Below are positions 31,096 to 40,817 of a stretch of 64,000 nucleotides of DNA, one piece after another (position 1 is the first letter of the stretch; every line of letters begins with the position of its first letter). Below the pieces are notes generated by a model that saw nothing but the letters and a program-made list of their open reading frames with translations, was not told the origin of the DNA and did no database searches. The DNA is from Campanula takesimana (lineage: Eukaryota > Streptophyta > Magnoliopsida > Asterales > Campanulaceae): contig JAOWBW010001050.1 of the NCBI GenBank assembly GCA_026119855.1, positions 62,001-126,000 on the forward strand, in the 5' to 3' direction. The translations under genes were made by a program, and so were the position numbers.

Positions 31096-31746
31096 GATTG
31101 GTGTCCTCGTGAATCGAGACATGGGGCTATCTTTGCGAACATTAGGGTATCTTCAACCCTAATTCAAAAAATAAAGGAAGCTCAGAAAGAAGATCCAGAG
31201 TTAGTTAAAATAATGGGTAAAATGAAGGAGAAGAACTTTGAGGATTTTTCTATCAGTTCGAATGGAGTGTAGACCTTTCGTGGACGTTTGTGTGTGCCCA
31301 ATGTTGACGGTATAAAGAGGCAAGTTTTGGATGAGGGTTATAAATCGAGATATACTATTCACCCCGGTAGTACGAAGATGTACCAAAATCTGAAACCACA
31401 TTTCTGGTGGAATAACATGAAGAGGGAAATAGCTGAGTATGTATCAAAGTGTTTAACTTGTCAGCAAGTCAAAGCTGAGTATCAGAGACCCGTAGGACTA
31501 CTTCAGCCATTAGAGATTCCAGAGTGGAAATGGGAACATGTGACTATAGACTTTGTTACGGGGATACCTCATACCCGTAGGAGTTATGATAGTGTTTGGG
31601 TAATCATGGATAGACTGACCAAGTCTGCTCATTTCTTACCGATTGATATTAGATACTCGATGGAAAAGCTTGCGACCCTTTATATTAATGAGATTGTGAA
31701 ATTACATGGGGTTCCGGTTAGCATTGTATCAGACCCTTTATATTAA
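31096..31746 (+). pseudogene. Integrase N-terminal part (E4), core truncated
   Basis: The same frame as RT continues with a further TAG at 31270-31272. It has the H2C2 zinc region (H-P-G-S-T-K-M...C-L-T-C-Q-Q) and the start of the catalytic core with the first Asp (TIDFVTGIPHTRRSYDSVWV). The frame stops after IVSDP, just where the second catalytic Asp block begins. The rest of the core, including the Glu, has been deleted. Integrase is dead in this copy. Confidence 0.85.
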
Positions 31747-31774
31747 TTAGATTACGACCCTTTATATTATTGAT

Positions 31775-32320
31775 TTGATTCAGGATTCAGTTGAGAAAGT
31801 CTGAGTTATTTGGGATCGATTGAAGACGGCCCAGAGTAGACATAAGAGCTATGCCGATCACCGAAGATGAGATCTTAATTTTCAGACCGGAGACTTTGTA
31901 TTCTTGAAGGTATCTCCGAAGGTGGGTATTCGAAGGTTCGGGAAGAAGGGTAAATTGGCTCTGAGGTATATAGGACCGTTTGAGATTTTGGGAAAAGTGA
32001 GACTTCTTGCTTATCGACTTGCGTTGCCATCTTCTTTAGACCGGTTGCATAACATCTTCCATGTTTCTATTCTTCGGAAGTATTTGCACGATTCATCTCA
32101 CGTGTTACCGAGGGTACCTAAGGATATAGAGCCTGACATGTCATACGAGGAACGACCAGTTCAGATACTTGATACCAAAGTTCAAGAGTTGAGAAATAAA
32201 AGCATAGCGTTGGTTAGAGTACTATGGAGGAATCACAATGTCGAAGAATCAACGTGGGAGCTTCGAGAAGAGATAGAGAGGAAGTATCCCTGGCTATTTA
32301 ATTCGGGTAAGTATTTCTAA
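31775..32320 (+). pseudogene. Integrase C-terminal region with chromodomain-like tail (E4)
   Basis: Begins as decayed codons (DRLKTAQSRHKSYAD with stops nearby), then an open frame 31904-32320. This matches the integrase C-terminus (IGPFEILGKV...LPSSLDRLHNIFHVSILRKY) and the Tekay tail LVRVLWRNHNVEESTWELREE. The internal deletion between this and the previous piece removes most of the integrase core. Confidence 0.82.
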
Positions 32321-32340
32321 AATTCGGGACGAATTTTCTT

Positions 32341-32355
32341 TTAAGGTGGAGAGAA
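32341..32355 (+). other. Polypurine tract (E4)
   Basis: TTAAGGTGGAGAGAA directly before TGTCGCGACC of the right LTR. Confidence 0.7.
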
Positions 32356-34407
32356 TGTCGCGACCTGAAAACCCGTATCTATTTTCTTAGTAATAAATAT
32401 TTATTTATTTATTTATTTATTTACTTGTGTGTGCATTTTGTGTTTCATAAATCTCATGCTTATAATTATTTTACTTGATCATTTGTGCTAAGTATAAAGT
32501 TAGGGGCTTTAGTTGTAAGAGGGATATAAGGGTTTATGTGTTCATAGTGGTTCTAGAGGGGCTTAAGTGTATATTCTTTTAAATATCCTATCTACTCCCT
32601 CCCTTCTCCCTCACTCTCTCCTGCACACACACACACACACACACACACTCATTTCTCTCTCTCTCTCTTCCATTGTTGTTGAAGGTAAGAAAGCTCCATC
32701 CCATTTCTTTTCTTTTGGTCTTCTTTTATTCATCATTTCTTATTACTCCTTTTATATAAAATGTTTAGATCGTCGCTAGGATCGTTTGTAGCTAAGAAAA
32801 ATCGAATTCCGTTACCTTTCATAAATTTCAAGTAAGTTACTTTTCCCCCTTTTTGTTAAAAATGTTCATTCTAGACTTGTATGATACTATGATTGTTATA
32901 TATGATCTCTTGGATGAGTTTGGAATTTATTTATAGTTTGGTAAATTTTGTGATAATTTGATGTGGGATTGAAATCTTGGATTGGGTTGTGTAAATGTTG
33001 TTATATGAGCCTCTTTTAGACTTATATGTGGTTTTGGTACCTTGGTATACTTGTTAGAGGTTGGGGTCAGAGTAGTTTAGAAATGGTAAGGATTTGTGAA
33101 AGATTTGTGAAGGAATTGTAAAGAACCCAGCTGCAGTTTGCCCAGAACGCCGACCGAGCGCCCGCCTGGGTTGAGCCAGGCGCCCGCCTACCTGCCTAAA
33201 TCCCCTCGACCAACCTTCTTCCTATTTGAGCGCCCGCCTGGTCCATAGCGCGCGCCCGCTCGGTCCTGTTTCTGAGAATCTCCTTTTTTTTGTTTGTTTT
33301 GTTAAGACTAAAATGAAATCTCGGTCTAGGTTTTGAGTACTATTCTAGTTGACTTAAATGGACATCGTGGAACACTCTAGTGTTTAAAAGTGTCTCCTTT
33401 GTGAACAAATGTGTTTTGGAATTTAACTAAGTATTGTTTGAGAATATTGGAACAACTTTTTATGTGTTGTTGGATTGGTTCATCTTTATGTTGATTTATT
33501 TGGTATGGTTCCCTACTTTGGAATCGTTAATTGTTTATTTAAGCTAGTATTATTTACTTAGCATTTATTTGAAAGTCCAGCTGGTACTTTTGTTCGAGTC
33601 AGACAATGGATAATACTATAATGGCACGAGCCAAGTCTAGTATAGTATCGCCCATTGGTCCTTCTTTCCCCTTCCAGATGGCCTTGGTTGGGATGAGCTA
33701 GCTCCCTTGAGTGAGTATTTCTAGCTATTCGTTTTGGGTTATGACTTTGTGTCATTTTCCCCTTGTCACTATTTTGGGTTTCATGGCACCGGTACCGGGG
33801 TTGTTATCTTCAGCTGTTTATGCTACTATGAAGATTGGTTGATTGGCTGAAGCTGCGCAGCGATTGTCCTATCCGTTTGGGAAACCTTGGCTTATATACT
33901 TTGTTACTTGTTTATTTCGCTGCTATCTGCTAACTGTTATATGTTAAGTGCTATGTGAGATTTATTATTACTTATTGCATCATAACATGTCATTTAGTTG
34001 CATAAGTGGCTTATTGAGATTTATCTCACCCTCTTTCTTTTCAACTTGTTTCCTTAACCCCCCCAGGAGGAAAGTGATACGACTCGCTGATCACGAGGAG
34101 GACGTCGAGAGTGATCGTGACTTTTGGGCAGGTTGTTGTTCGGTTTGCATTACTTAAATGTATAACTTTGGGATAGTATTACCAAACTGTGACGTCATTA
34201 AGAAGTTGTAATATTTTGTATTTTGGTGTAAGCTTGTGGAGCTTATACTAGTGGTTTAGTATTGTTGCTAAGTTTTGGATTTCTAAAACCGTGTATCATC
34301 TTTTGTACTAAAGTGGAATTTTTTTTATCTTCAGTATTTTGGTGTTTATTGTTTTATGTCGACGTCCAGCTCGCGAGTTCCCGGCCCGCGGGGTCGGGGT
34401 CGCGACA
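32356..34407 (+). repeat. E4 right LTR
   Basis: 2052 bp, TGTCGCGACC...GGTCGCGACA, followed by target copy ACTTT (34408-34412). Highly similar to the left LTR over its whole length, including the CGCCCGCC motif group and CA tract (about 32625-32647). Confidence 0.93.
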
Positions 34408-34412
34408 ACTTT

Positions 34413-35005
34413 GATGGTTAAGTGAATATTAAAGTGAGTTAAAACTTGAGGGTTATTAAAAAAAAAGGAGAAAATTACATCTTAATCCCTGAGTATTATC
34501 GAATTTACGTTTTAAGACAATGCCATTTTCGATTTACGTCCCAGTCCAATAAAATATTTTATGTAACCATATAATCCTTGAGTGAAATAACTACGCCCCT
34601 TTCCCTCCATTAATCAAACCATTGCAGCCATTCAACCCCTTATTTTTTGTTGAATCCCCATTCAACACCCAAAAACCCAACCTTTGTACATGGTCTTATT
34701 CACACCCACCCAGAGACATTTTCTTTCTCTCTCTAATCAACTCCGGCGACTCCTCCACTATCCGGTGAATCCTTTCCTCTCCCTCCAACAACCTTTCTTC
34801 GCTCCCCTCCAACTAAACTCCGACTAACCTTCCAAACCTCTGACTAAACTCCGACGAACCTTCCAAACCTCCAACCCTCAAAATCTACCTCCGTTTCTCT
34901 AAACTCGACCGACCACCCAATCTACTACGTGCTCATTCCACCTCTCCATATCCAGATCTAAAAGCCCATCAGATCTGAGATATCATCAGAGAATTAGGAG
35001 GATGT
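34413..35005. other. Unassigned DNA between E4 and E6
   Basis: The first 90 bp duplicate 28784-28875. AAAATTACATCTTAATCCCTGA resembles the ends of some plant MULE-like elements, but I could not find a partner. The rest is CT-rich, like a gene leader (CTCCGGCGACTCC, AACCTTCCAAACCTC repeated), without an ORF. Confidence 0.4.
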
Positions 35006-35407
35006 TGTAGATACCCCGGGGAACCACGGCTTGGCTAGAGCGTGTGAATTACCTAGGATGTATAATTGTGTTTTAGAGTCGCCACCCACGTTTTTGAGGA
35101 ACACAAGAAAACCTAATGTTTATGAGCCTAAGTTTGATTTACGAAAATAAAGATTCTTTGGGATGAGGGGTTCGGGGGTTAGGTTACGAAATGGGAAGTA
35201 CTTAAACACCCATTTCACCCAAGCAAAGTCGGTCTTGTTTGTTCATAATTCACTTTTAAGATAAATGTGTTCTTCCTATTTGAATGATGATAAAAAAGGG
35301 GTTTTAAAGTTTAAAATATAGGGAGATGACTCCTAGGCCAATTCAATGTAATGAAAGGACCATTGGTGTCATGTCACAAGTGGTTTTGGGGTGATTGCAC
35401 ATTTGAT

Positions 35408-35472
35408 TGAAGAAGAAGAAGAAGAAGAAGAAGAAGAAGAAGAAGAAGGAGAAGAAGAAGAAGAAGAAGAAA
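35408..35472. repeat. (GAA)n microsatellite
   Basis: About 21 GAA units with one GGA interruption, inside the E6 LTR. Confidence 0.95.
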
Positions 35473-35763
35473 GTTTAAGACATTTACCTCTAGTATCCTT
35501 CAAAGAGAACCTATTAAAAAGCCTTGAAGAAGAGGTTGAATACTTGGAGAGAATACTTATTAGTTGAAAAGGTCTAAAAGAAGTGTCTAGAAAAGAAATG
35601 AGGAAAAGGTCCCTTCCAATGATGGATTGGAGGGGTTTTTATAGTTGAAAGAGGGAAGTTTTTTGGAGCCAAACGGAGTCTCCAAGAAATCTTTCCCGGG
35701 CAAAATCATGTATAATGAGCAATGGAGAGATTCTTGGGCAGAATCTGTAACTGACACACCCCA

Positions 35764-35837
35764 GAAGCGCGCGCATCCCACCTAGGCGGCGGAAGGCGCG
35801 CGCGTCTGGCGTCAAGAGGCGGAGGCGCGCGACTCTG
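35764..35837. promoter_or_regulatory. E6 LTR motif array (three copies, 29 bp apart)
   Basis: GAAGCGCGCGCATC, GAAGGCGCGCGCGTCTG and GAGGCGCGCGACTCTG, with cores starting at 35767, 35796 and 35825, exactly 29 bp apart. They lie about 120 bp upstream of the minus-strand TATA box. The same array precedes both antisense genes of E6. Confidence 0.85.
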
Positions 35838-36022
35838 AAAAGCAATTTTTGACAGAATGGACTAGAAAGTTAGAACTGTTATTCAGTTTAGTCCCGGGAC
35901 TTAATGGAGTCCGTCTGGAACTTAACCAAAGTAACAGAAACTAACAGAAAACACTTAAAAGAGGGAGAAATACAAAATCAAGTATGCAATCGGGGTGAGC
36001 AGTCCAAAGCGGGGTGTCTACA

Positions 36023-36037
36023 GAGCCCCTCGGCGGC
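36023..36037 (-). other. Polypurine tract (E6)
   Basis: The minus strand reads CGCCGCCGAGGGGCTC immediately before the LTR start, the Tat-type tract also found in E3 and E7. Confidence 0.78.
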
Positions 36038-36119
36038 GTGGATTGAGAAGCAAACGCGCCGACAAAAGACAGACATCCGCCTAGGACATCACCAAGAAAA
36101 GACTCGATAAAAGCAGGAA

Positions 36120-36365
36120 TTTGCCAATAGCGGGATCCGTTTGCTGAAGGCGGGATCTGTTTCCTGGATGCGGGACGTGTTTGCTGATAGCGAGATCCGC
36201 TTACTGGAAGCGGGACCTGTTTGATGATAGCGAGATCCGTTTGCTGGAAGCGGGACCTGTTTGCTGATAGCGAGATCCGTTTGCTGGAAGCGGGACGTGT
36301 TTGCTGATAGCGAGATCCGTTTGCTAGAAGCGGGAACTGTTTGCTGATAGTGAGGTCCGTTTGCT
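36120..36365. repeat. 40-bp minisatellite (E6)
   Basis: About six imperfect copies built from GATAGCGAGATCCGTTTGCT and GGAAGCGGGACCTGTTTGCT. ORFs through it on both strands are repeat artefacts. Confidence 0.85.
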
Positions 36366-36600
36366 GGAAGCGGGACCCGGAGGACCGTTTGCTTGAGTGT
36401 GGGACCCAGAAGACCGTTTGCTTGAGTGCGGGGCCCAGAGGACCGTCTGCTGAAGTGCGGGACCCGGAGGACCGTCTGCTGAAGTGCGGGACCCGGAGGA
36501 CTGTTTGCTTGAGTGCGGGACCCGGAGGACCATTTGCTTGAGTGCGGGACCCGAGGACCGTTTGCTTGAGTGCGGGACCCGGAGGACCGTTGCTTTGAAT
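36366..36600. repeat. 29-30-bp minisatellite (E6)
   Basis: About eight copies of GCGGGACCCGGAGGACCGTT followed by TGCTTGAGT, adjoining the 40-bp array and sharing the GCGGGAC word, so the two arrays are probably related. Confidence 0.85.
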
Positions 36601-36900
36601 GGATGTAGATTTTGCTTGATGAGGAAGCAGTGATTCTGTGGCTCACCCCGAACCGAGTTGTTTTCGTGAGTCGTACTTTGATGTTGACTATTTGACTTTG
36701 ACTTTCGATGGGGTGCGGGCACAGTTAACTGCGGAGTGCTTTGTGCTGGGGATGAATTGTAAAAAACTGATTTTTGAGAATTAATGGCGTCTGTTACGAA
36801 CTTCACTTAGCTTGTAGTGGTGGAGCTGAAGCTCAGATGAGCATGGATGTGACACCTTGATTCCCGCGTGGGGAGGTGTGTTTGAATTTGTCAGGGAGCA

Positions 36901-36975
36901 AAGGCGCGTGCGTCTGATCTTTGCTACGGGAAGCGCGCACGTCTGAGTAACATGGCGGGAGGCGCTCGCATCCAG
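36901..36975 (+). promoter_or_regulatory. E6 motif array upstream of antisense PMD gene
   Basis: AAGGCGCGTGCGTCTG, GAAGCGCGCACGTCTG and GAGGCGCTCGCATCC, with cores at 36904, 36933 and 36962, again 29 bp apart, 150-225 bp upstream of the ATG at 37127. The spacer sequences differ from those of the LTR array. Confidence 0.85.
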
Positions 36976-37126
36976 TTCCAGTTCAGCATATGTAAACAGA
37001 CAGTTCACTTTTCCGGCGAGTTTTCAAAATTTCAAAGAACCCTCCAAATTTTGAACCAAATTTTCACGGAGAAATCACCCCAAAACACTTTCTTGTTGTT
37101 CTAGGAGCGATTCTATCATAGAAACG

Positions 37127-39483
37127 ATGTCGGATCGTCAACAATCTTCTCCATTTGAGATGCCACAAGGCGAGGAGCCCAAGGTTGGAATTGAGGCGAT
37201 GGACCCGAGTTTGCTCACGTACAAACCACATACCTATATCTCCCACTTTGTCACAGTGGGATTGGTAAGAATCTTTCATTCTTTTTGTGATTTTCGCGGT
37301 TTGGGGCTGCTCTGTTTCACCCGTATTTTTCGCTGCAACTTCTTTTATTGATCATCGCTGTTTTTTGTCGTTGTTGTTGATTTATTGCAAGAAACATGTT
37401 CGGATACCCATTTTCATACCCACACACTCGCATGCATGTTGAAATTTCTGTTTTGGGTTTGTCCGTTTTTCTAGCCGTTATGCTGACGAAATTTTCGTTG
37501 TCTCTTTTCAGGAGTGGAACCGCCTGTCGGAGATTCGAGGCGGAGCTCATGGCCCGGTTACCATTTGGAGTAAGCTGCCCGAGAATGTCAGGGCTCGAGT
37601 TCAGGCCACCCATTTTGGCCTCTTTATTACCAGTCTGCCGGCGTTGAAGAATGATCCGGATGTTATTCAGGCTCTGAGAGAGAGATGGTGGGACACCACC
37701 CATACTTTTCATCTGCCCATGGGGGAGGTCATGATGACACCCACTGACTTCACGGCATTGACTGGTCTGCCGTTTGTGGGGGGAGCCTGTCCCTTGTGTT
37801 TTGAGAGGGACCCTTCGGACTGCTGATGAGCTGTTGGCCTTGGATGACTGTGGCTTCCCGGTGAATAATTACCGAGTCACTTGGGGAAGCATCCGCCGAT
37901 ATTTTAGTATTCTTGCAGCCGAGCCTTTGGGTGTCACTGCTGAGCGGGTCGATGCTGTGGCCCATTATTTTATATGGTACCTGCTGTCCCATACTCTGTT
38001 TGCCAGTGGAGGATCCTCGGCTTCCTTGGCTTTGCTTGAATTGTTGGTAAACTTGGACCAGGCCGGTCAGTATAACTAGGGCGCAGCGGGCTTGGCTGCT
38101 TGTTATCACGGCACACAGAGTATTTCAGTCTGTTGTGGGAGGTATACTGCTTTCCCTTTTCTTTTCAGCTTTCTTGTCATTGCTCTACTGTATCTTTGAA
38201 CTGTCATTTAATTCTGCTCTTGCCTCTGTTTTGCAGCTATAGGCCTTCGCTGTCCTGGAGCTGAGGGACTTCAAGGTTAACAGAGAGGGACAGCCCCAGT
38301 ATCCAGACTGTGTGAGGTGGTCGTATAGGGAGAGGAACGTGAGTACTGGTACTGCTCTCATCAACTTGCTTTCAGCTCGACGCCACTTGGATGCTTTGAG
38401 GCCAGAGGCTGTCGCCTCCTCCTTGTTCCCGTGGAGAGCTATTTATGCTTTTATTGAGCACACTCTGATTCCCACCCGCTCGAGGCATCTGATGAGCTCA
38501 GTGGAATGTATGGCGATGTATCTTGGAGAGAGAGTGTTCTGGCAGCATGGTGGACAGGTGACAGACTTCCACCACCCTCCTAGGCCAGCGGTTCCTGACG
38601 TTCCTCATTTTTGTCCTCGTAATTGGAGGGCTCTTTCAGAGGCAGACCAGACAGTCTATATTACGGGGGTTGATGCTGCCCCTTTCATTCATCTAGAGCA
38701 TGATTATGGTTTATTCAGGGAGCATAACCTCTAGAAGGGTTTCATGTTTACTGATCCGAGGGAGACACATGCTGCTCCACAGACTTCGGCTCGATTCTAT
38801 CCCACCGGTGCTGGATATTGCTTTGATCTACCTCTGCCTCCTTCATATTATACTTATTCAAACTTTGGGGTGTATGAGGAGCAGAAGGAGATTGTTCCTG
38901 AGGACATGTCGCCGGAGAGAGAGCCTCCTGTTCAGGCTGCTGTGGTATACTTTTCTGACTGTCCTTGCATTTCTCAGTTCCAGTCCTGCTTTTCTGTTCC
39001 TTATGTTGATGCAATTTTCTTTTTCTGTCCTCTGTTGTAACATGTACCTGTAGCTGCTTATAGGCACTTTGGCAGACAGAACAAAGGGATGAGGAGGAGA
39101 CTTCATCAGCTGGAGGAGAGGGTGCTAGGGCTGTGCAGGGATATTGCCGCCATGACTAGAGATGCTGCTGGTGCTGTCTCTGGTGCTGCGAGAGGAGCTG
39201 CCCGAGGTGCTCGGGGCATGCGACGAGGCTGCAGGGATGCTGCATTTGATTTGATGAGGCTGTCTCTTCAACGGGGCGGTCACTGAGCAGGTGTCTGAGC
39301 CGAGGAGGTAGCCAGAGCAGGGGCGGTGCTAGTTCATCAGGGAGAGCTGCCAAGAGGACCCGTCATGATGTTGTGGTGGAGACATCTGAGGAGGAAGAAT
39401 CCGCTGATGATGATGATGACGAGGAGACTGAGAGCGGCAGTGGTGGTAGGCATGGTGCTGCCGATGATGATGATTCTGAGTAG
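37127..39483 (+). pseudogene. Antisense PMD gene of E6, disrupted
   Basis: Exon 1 37127-37264 ends at a GTAAG donor. Exon 2 starts after TTTTCAG at 37512 and contains the PMD signature RWWDTTHTFHLPMGE...TPTDFTALTGL. A frameshift at the G-run near 37780 moves the frame to 37774-38079, which stops at TAG 38077-38079 while conserved sequence goes on. A later exon (about 38239-38734) holds YLGERVFWQHGG and ends at in-frame TAG 38732-38734, again with coding sequence after it (38735-38942). An intron of about 108 bp follows, then an Arg/Ala-rich and an acidic Asp/Glu tail to TAG 39481-39483. At least one frameshift and two nonsense codons are visible, so it is a decayed relative of the E3 and E7 genes. 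Confidence 0.82.
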
Positions 39484-39767
39484 CCTTTGAGAGACTGAAA
39501 ACACTTTTCATTTACATGTAATAAACATTTAGCATGTATTTACAATCCTAGTTATTTACTACGCTTTTTTTTTTAGTTATCTGTCTAGACTCGATCCTGA
39601 GTGTCGACTCTTTTACAAACAAATGTGTGCCAAAATGTGTTCATTATTGTTGCTTGAACTCTTTTTCTGTGCTGGGATCTGGTTTCTTGCAGGTTGAAGG
39701 CGTTTGAATGCGCCTGGGCTTCCTTCTTGAACTGACAAGGGCATGTTCTGTTTCTCTCTACTGTCAA

Positions 39768-39900
39768 AGGCGCGCGTGTCTGAACTCGGGAACGGGAGGC
39801 GCACGCGCGTCTTGCATCATTTGTCGGAGGCGCGTGCTTCTGGCTTCCTGAATTCCAGCCCCTTTCTTTTCTGAGCAGAGCACTCCAACAGCTATAAATT
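39768..39900 (+). promoter_or_regulatory. E6 motif array plus TATA box before the small antisense ORF
   Basis: AAGGCGCGCGTGTCTG, GAGGCGCACGCGCGTCT and GAGGCGCGTGCTTCTG, cores at 39770, 39799 and 39830 (29 and 31 bp; the middle copy has two extra bases). TATAAATT follows at 39893-39900, 82 bp before the ATG at 39982. Confidence 0.82.
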
Positions 39901-39981
39901 TAAACCATCTTCGACCAGAATGATCACACAGCAATATTCTGCATCCTTTCCTTTACTCTATACCTCAAAATTCTTGTAGCG

Positions 39982-40401
39982 ATGGCCCCGATGACCTTTA
40001 CTTCTGAAGTCAAAGTTTCCGTCCCCGAAGGCGATAAGTCCGTCCCCATTGCTCCAATTATGAAGGCGCGACCTAGTATTTTTGACCGTTTGGGAAGGCC
40101 AAATGAGGGTATTGTTGCCATTGATCCTGTGAAGCCGGTGGTCCATGGGAGGGATTATAGGCCCCGTTACTTGCCTAAGAAGAAGAAAGGCAAGGGGAGT
40201 TCTTCTCATGTGTGGAAGCGCCCCATGGTTGTTCCCGCTAAGGTTCCGCTTGACAAAGGTAAAGGGATGGCCGTTGATGAAGCTCCGTCCCGTCCTAGTG
40301 TCTTTTATCGTCTTGGTGGTCTCGAGAATGCTCCGCCCCCCTCCAAGAATACTAAAGGCCGTTCCCGAAAGCAATGGGTCCCCAAACCGAAGAAAGTTTA
40401 G
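39982..40401 (+). CDS. Small basic antisense ORF of E6 (139 aa), unknown function
   Basis: Uninterrupted 139-codon frame lying antisense between the PMD pseudogene and the 3' end of pol. It has two copies of a RPS(I/V)F(D/Y)RLG motif (residues about 30-38 and 104-112), a lysine-rich NLS-like block (LPKKKKGKG near 64-71) and a basic C-terminus (KGRSRKQWVPKPKK). The RxSVFxRLG motif occurs in some plant retroelement gag-region proteins, but I cannot assign a function. A TATA box and the three-copy E6 motif array lie upstream. AATAAA-like words follow at about 40433. Convergent with pol (stop at 40818). Confidence 0.65.
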   Translation: MAPMTFTSEVKVSVPEGDKSVPIAPIMKARPSIFDRLGRPNEGIVAIDPVKPVVHGRDYRPRYLPKKKKGKGSSSHVWKRPMVVPAKVPLDKGKGMAVDEAPSRPSVFYRLGGLENAPPPSKNTKGRSRKQWVPKPKKV

Positions 40402-40817
40402 ATATTTCTTTGTACCCTATGAAATTGCAATTAAAAATAAACCACTTGTTTTAGGATTTTTAATGTTTTAAGTCTTTTATTAGCTCAACATTTCCATTGT
40501 AATGATCAAAATAATTCAATGAATGAATAAGAATTCCATCTCGTTAATTTGAAATGATTTGGGTATTTGTTTATATTTTAGACCGCACCCGAAGGTTACC
40601 TACATTCCTCTAGTGTAGAGGCTCAGGTCTCCGTAGTTCAAACAAACGAAGACCATTTTGTTTTTGTGTGTGCACCCTGTTTTTTGCCTAGACCGCCCTT
40701 TCGGGTTTTCAATCTAGCGGGCTTCTTTTTTGCACGTGCTCTAATTTTTTCCTAGGCCGCCCTTGCGGGTTTTCAACCTAGCGAGATTTTTTTTTTTTTT
40801 TTAATGGTCTTCATTTA
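40402..40817. other. E6 spacer between convergent ORFs, with module and hairpins
   Basis: Contains the Tat module (40582-40640: AGACCGCACCCGAAGG...CTACATTCC...GCTCAGGT...CGTAGTTC) and two hairpin-like repeats, 40687-40731 and 40751-40800, each with CCTAGACCGCCC...GGGTTTTC...TCTAGCG followed by a T-run. E7 has the same set at 52283-52525. Confidence 0.6.

Larger units (their letters stand above)
26715..34407 (+). mobile_element. E4: Tekay/Del-type Ty3/gypsy element, rearranged
   Basis: Two LTRs of about 2.05 kb (26715-28778, 32356-34407) with TSD ACTTT at 26710-26714 and 34408-34412, and a decayed pol between them. The internal region has no gag and no PBS. After the left LTR come 97 bp identical in type to the right-hand flank of E4 and a scrap of another LTR before protease starts. 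The pol C-terminus (VLWRNHNVEESTWE...YPWLF) is typical of chromovirus Tekay elements. Confidence 0.85.
35006..36022 (-). repeat. E6 3' LTR
   Basis: 1017 bp; the minus strand reads TGTAGACACCCC...GGGGTATCTACA. It contains a TATA box (TATAAAAA, 35643-35636), a GAA microsatellite and the three-copy GCGCGCGC motif array. An end fragment of a relative lies at 28880-28999. Confidence 0.88.

Noticed and set aside
36089..36806. Ser/Pro-rich minus-strand ORFs of 160-185 codons
   Set aside because: Read through the 29-bp and 40-bp minisatellites in two frames; repeat artefacts.
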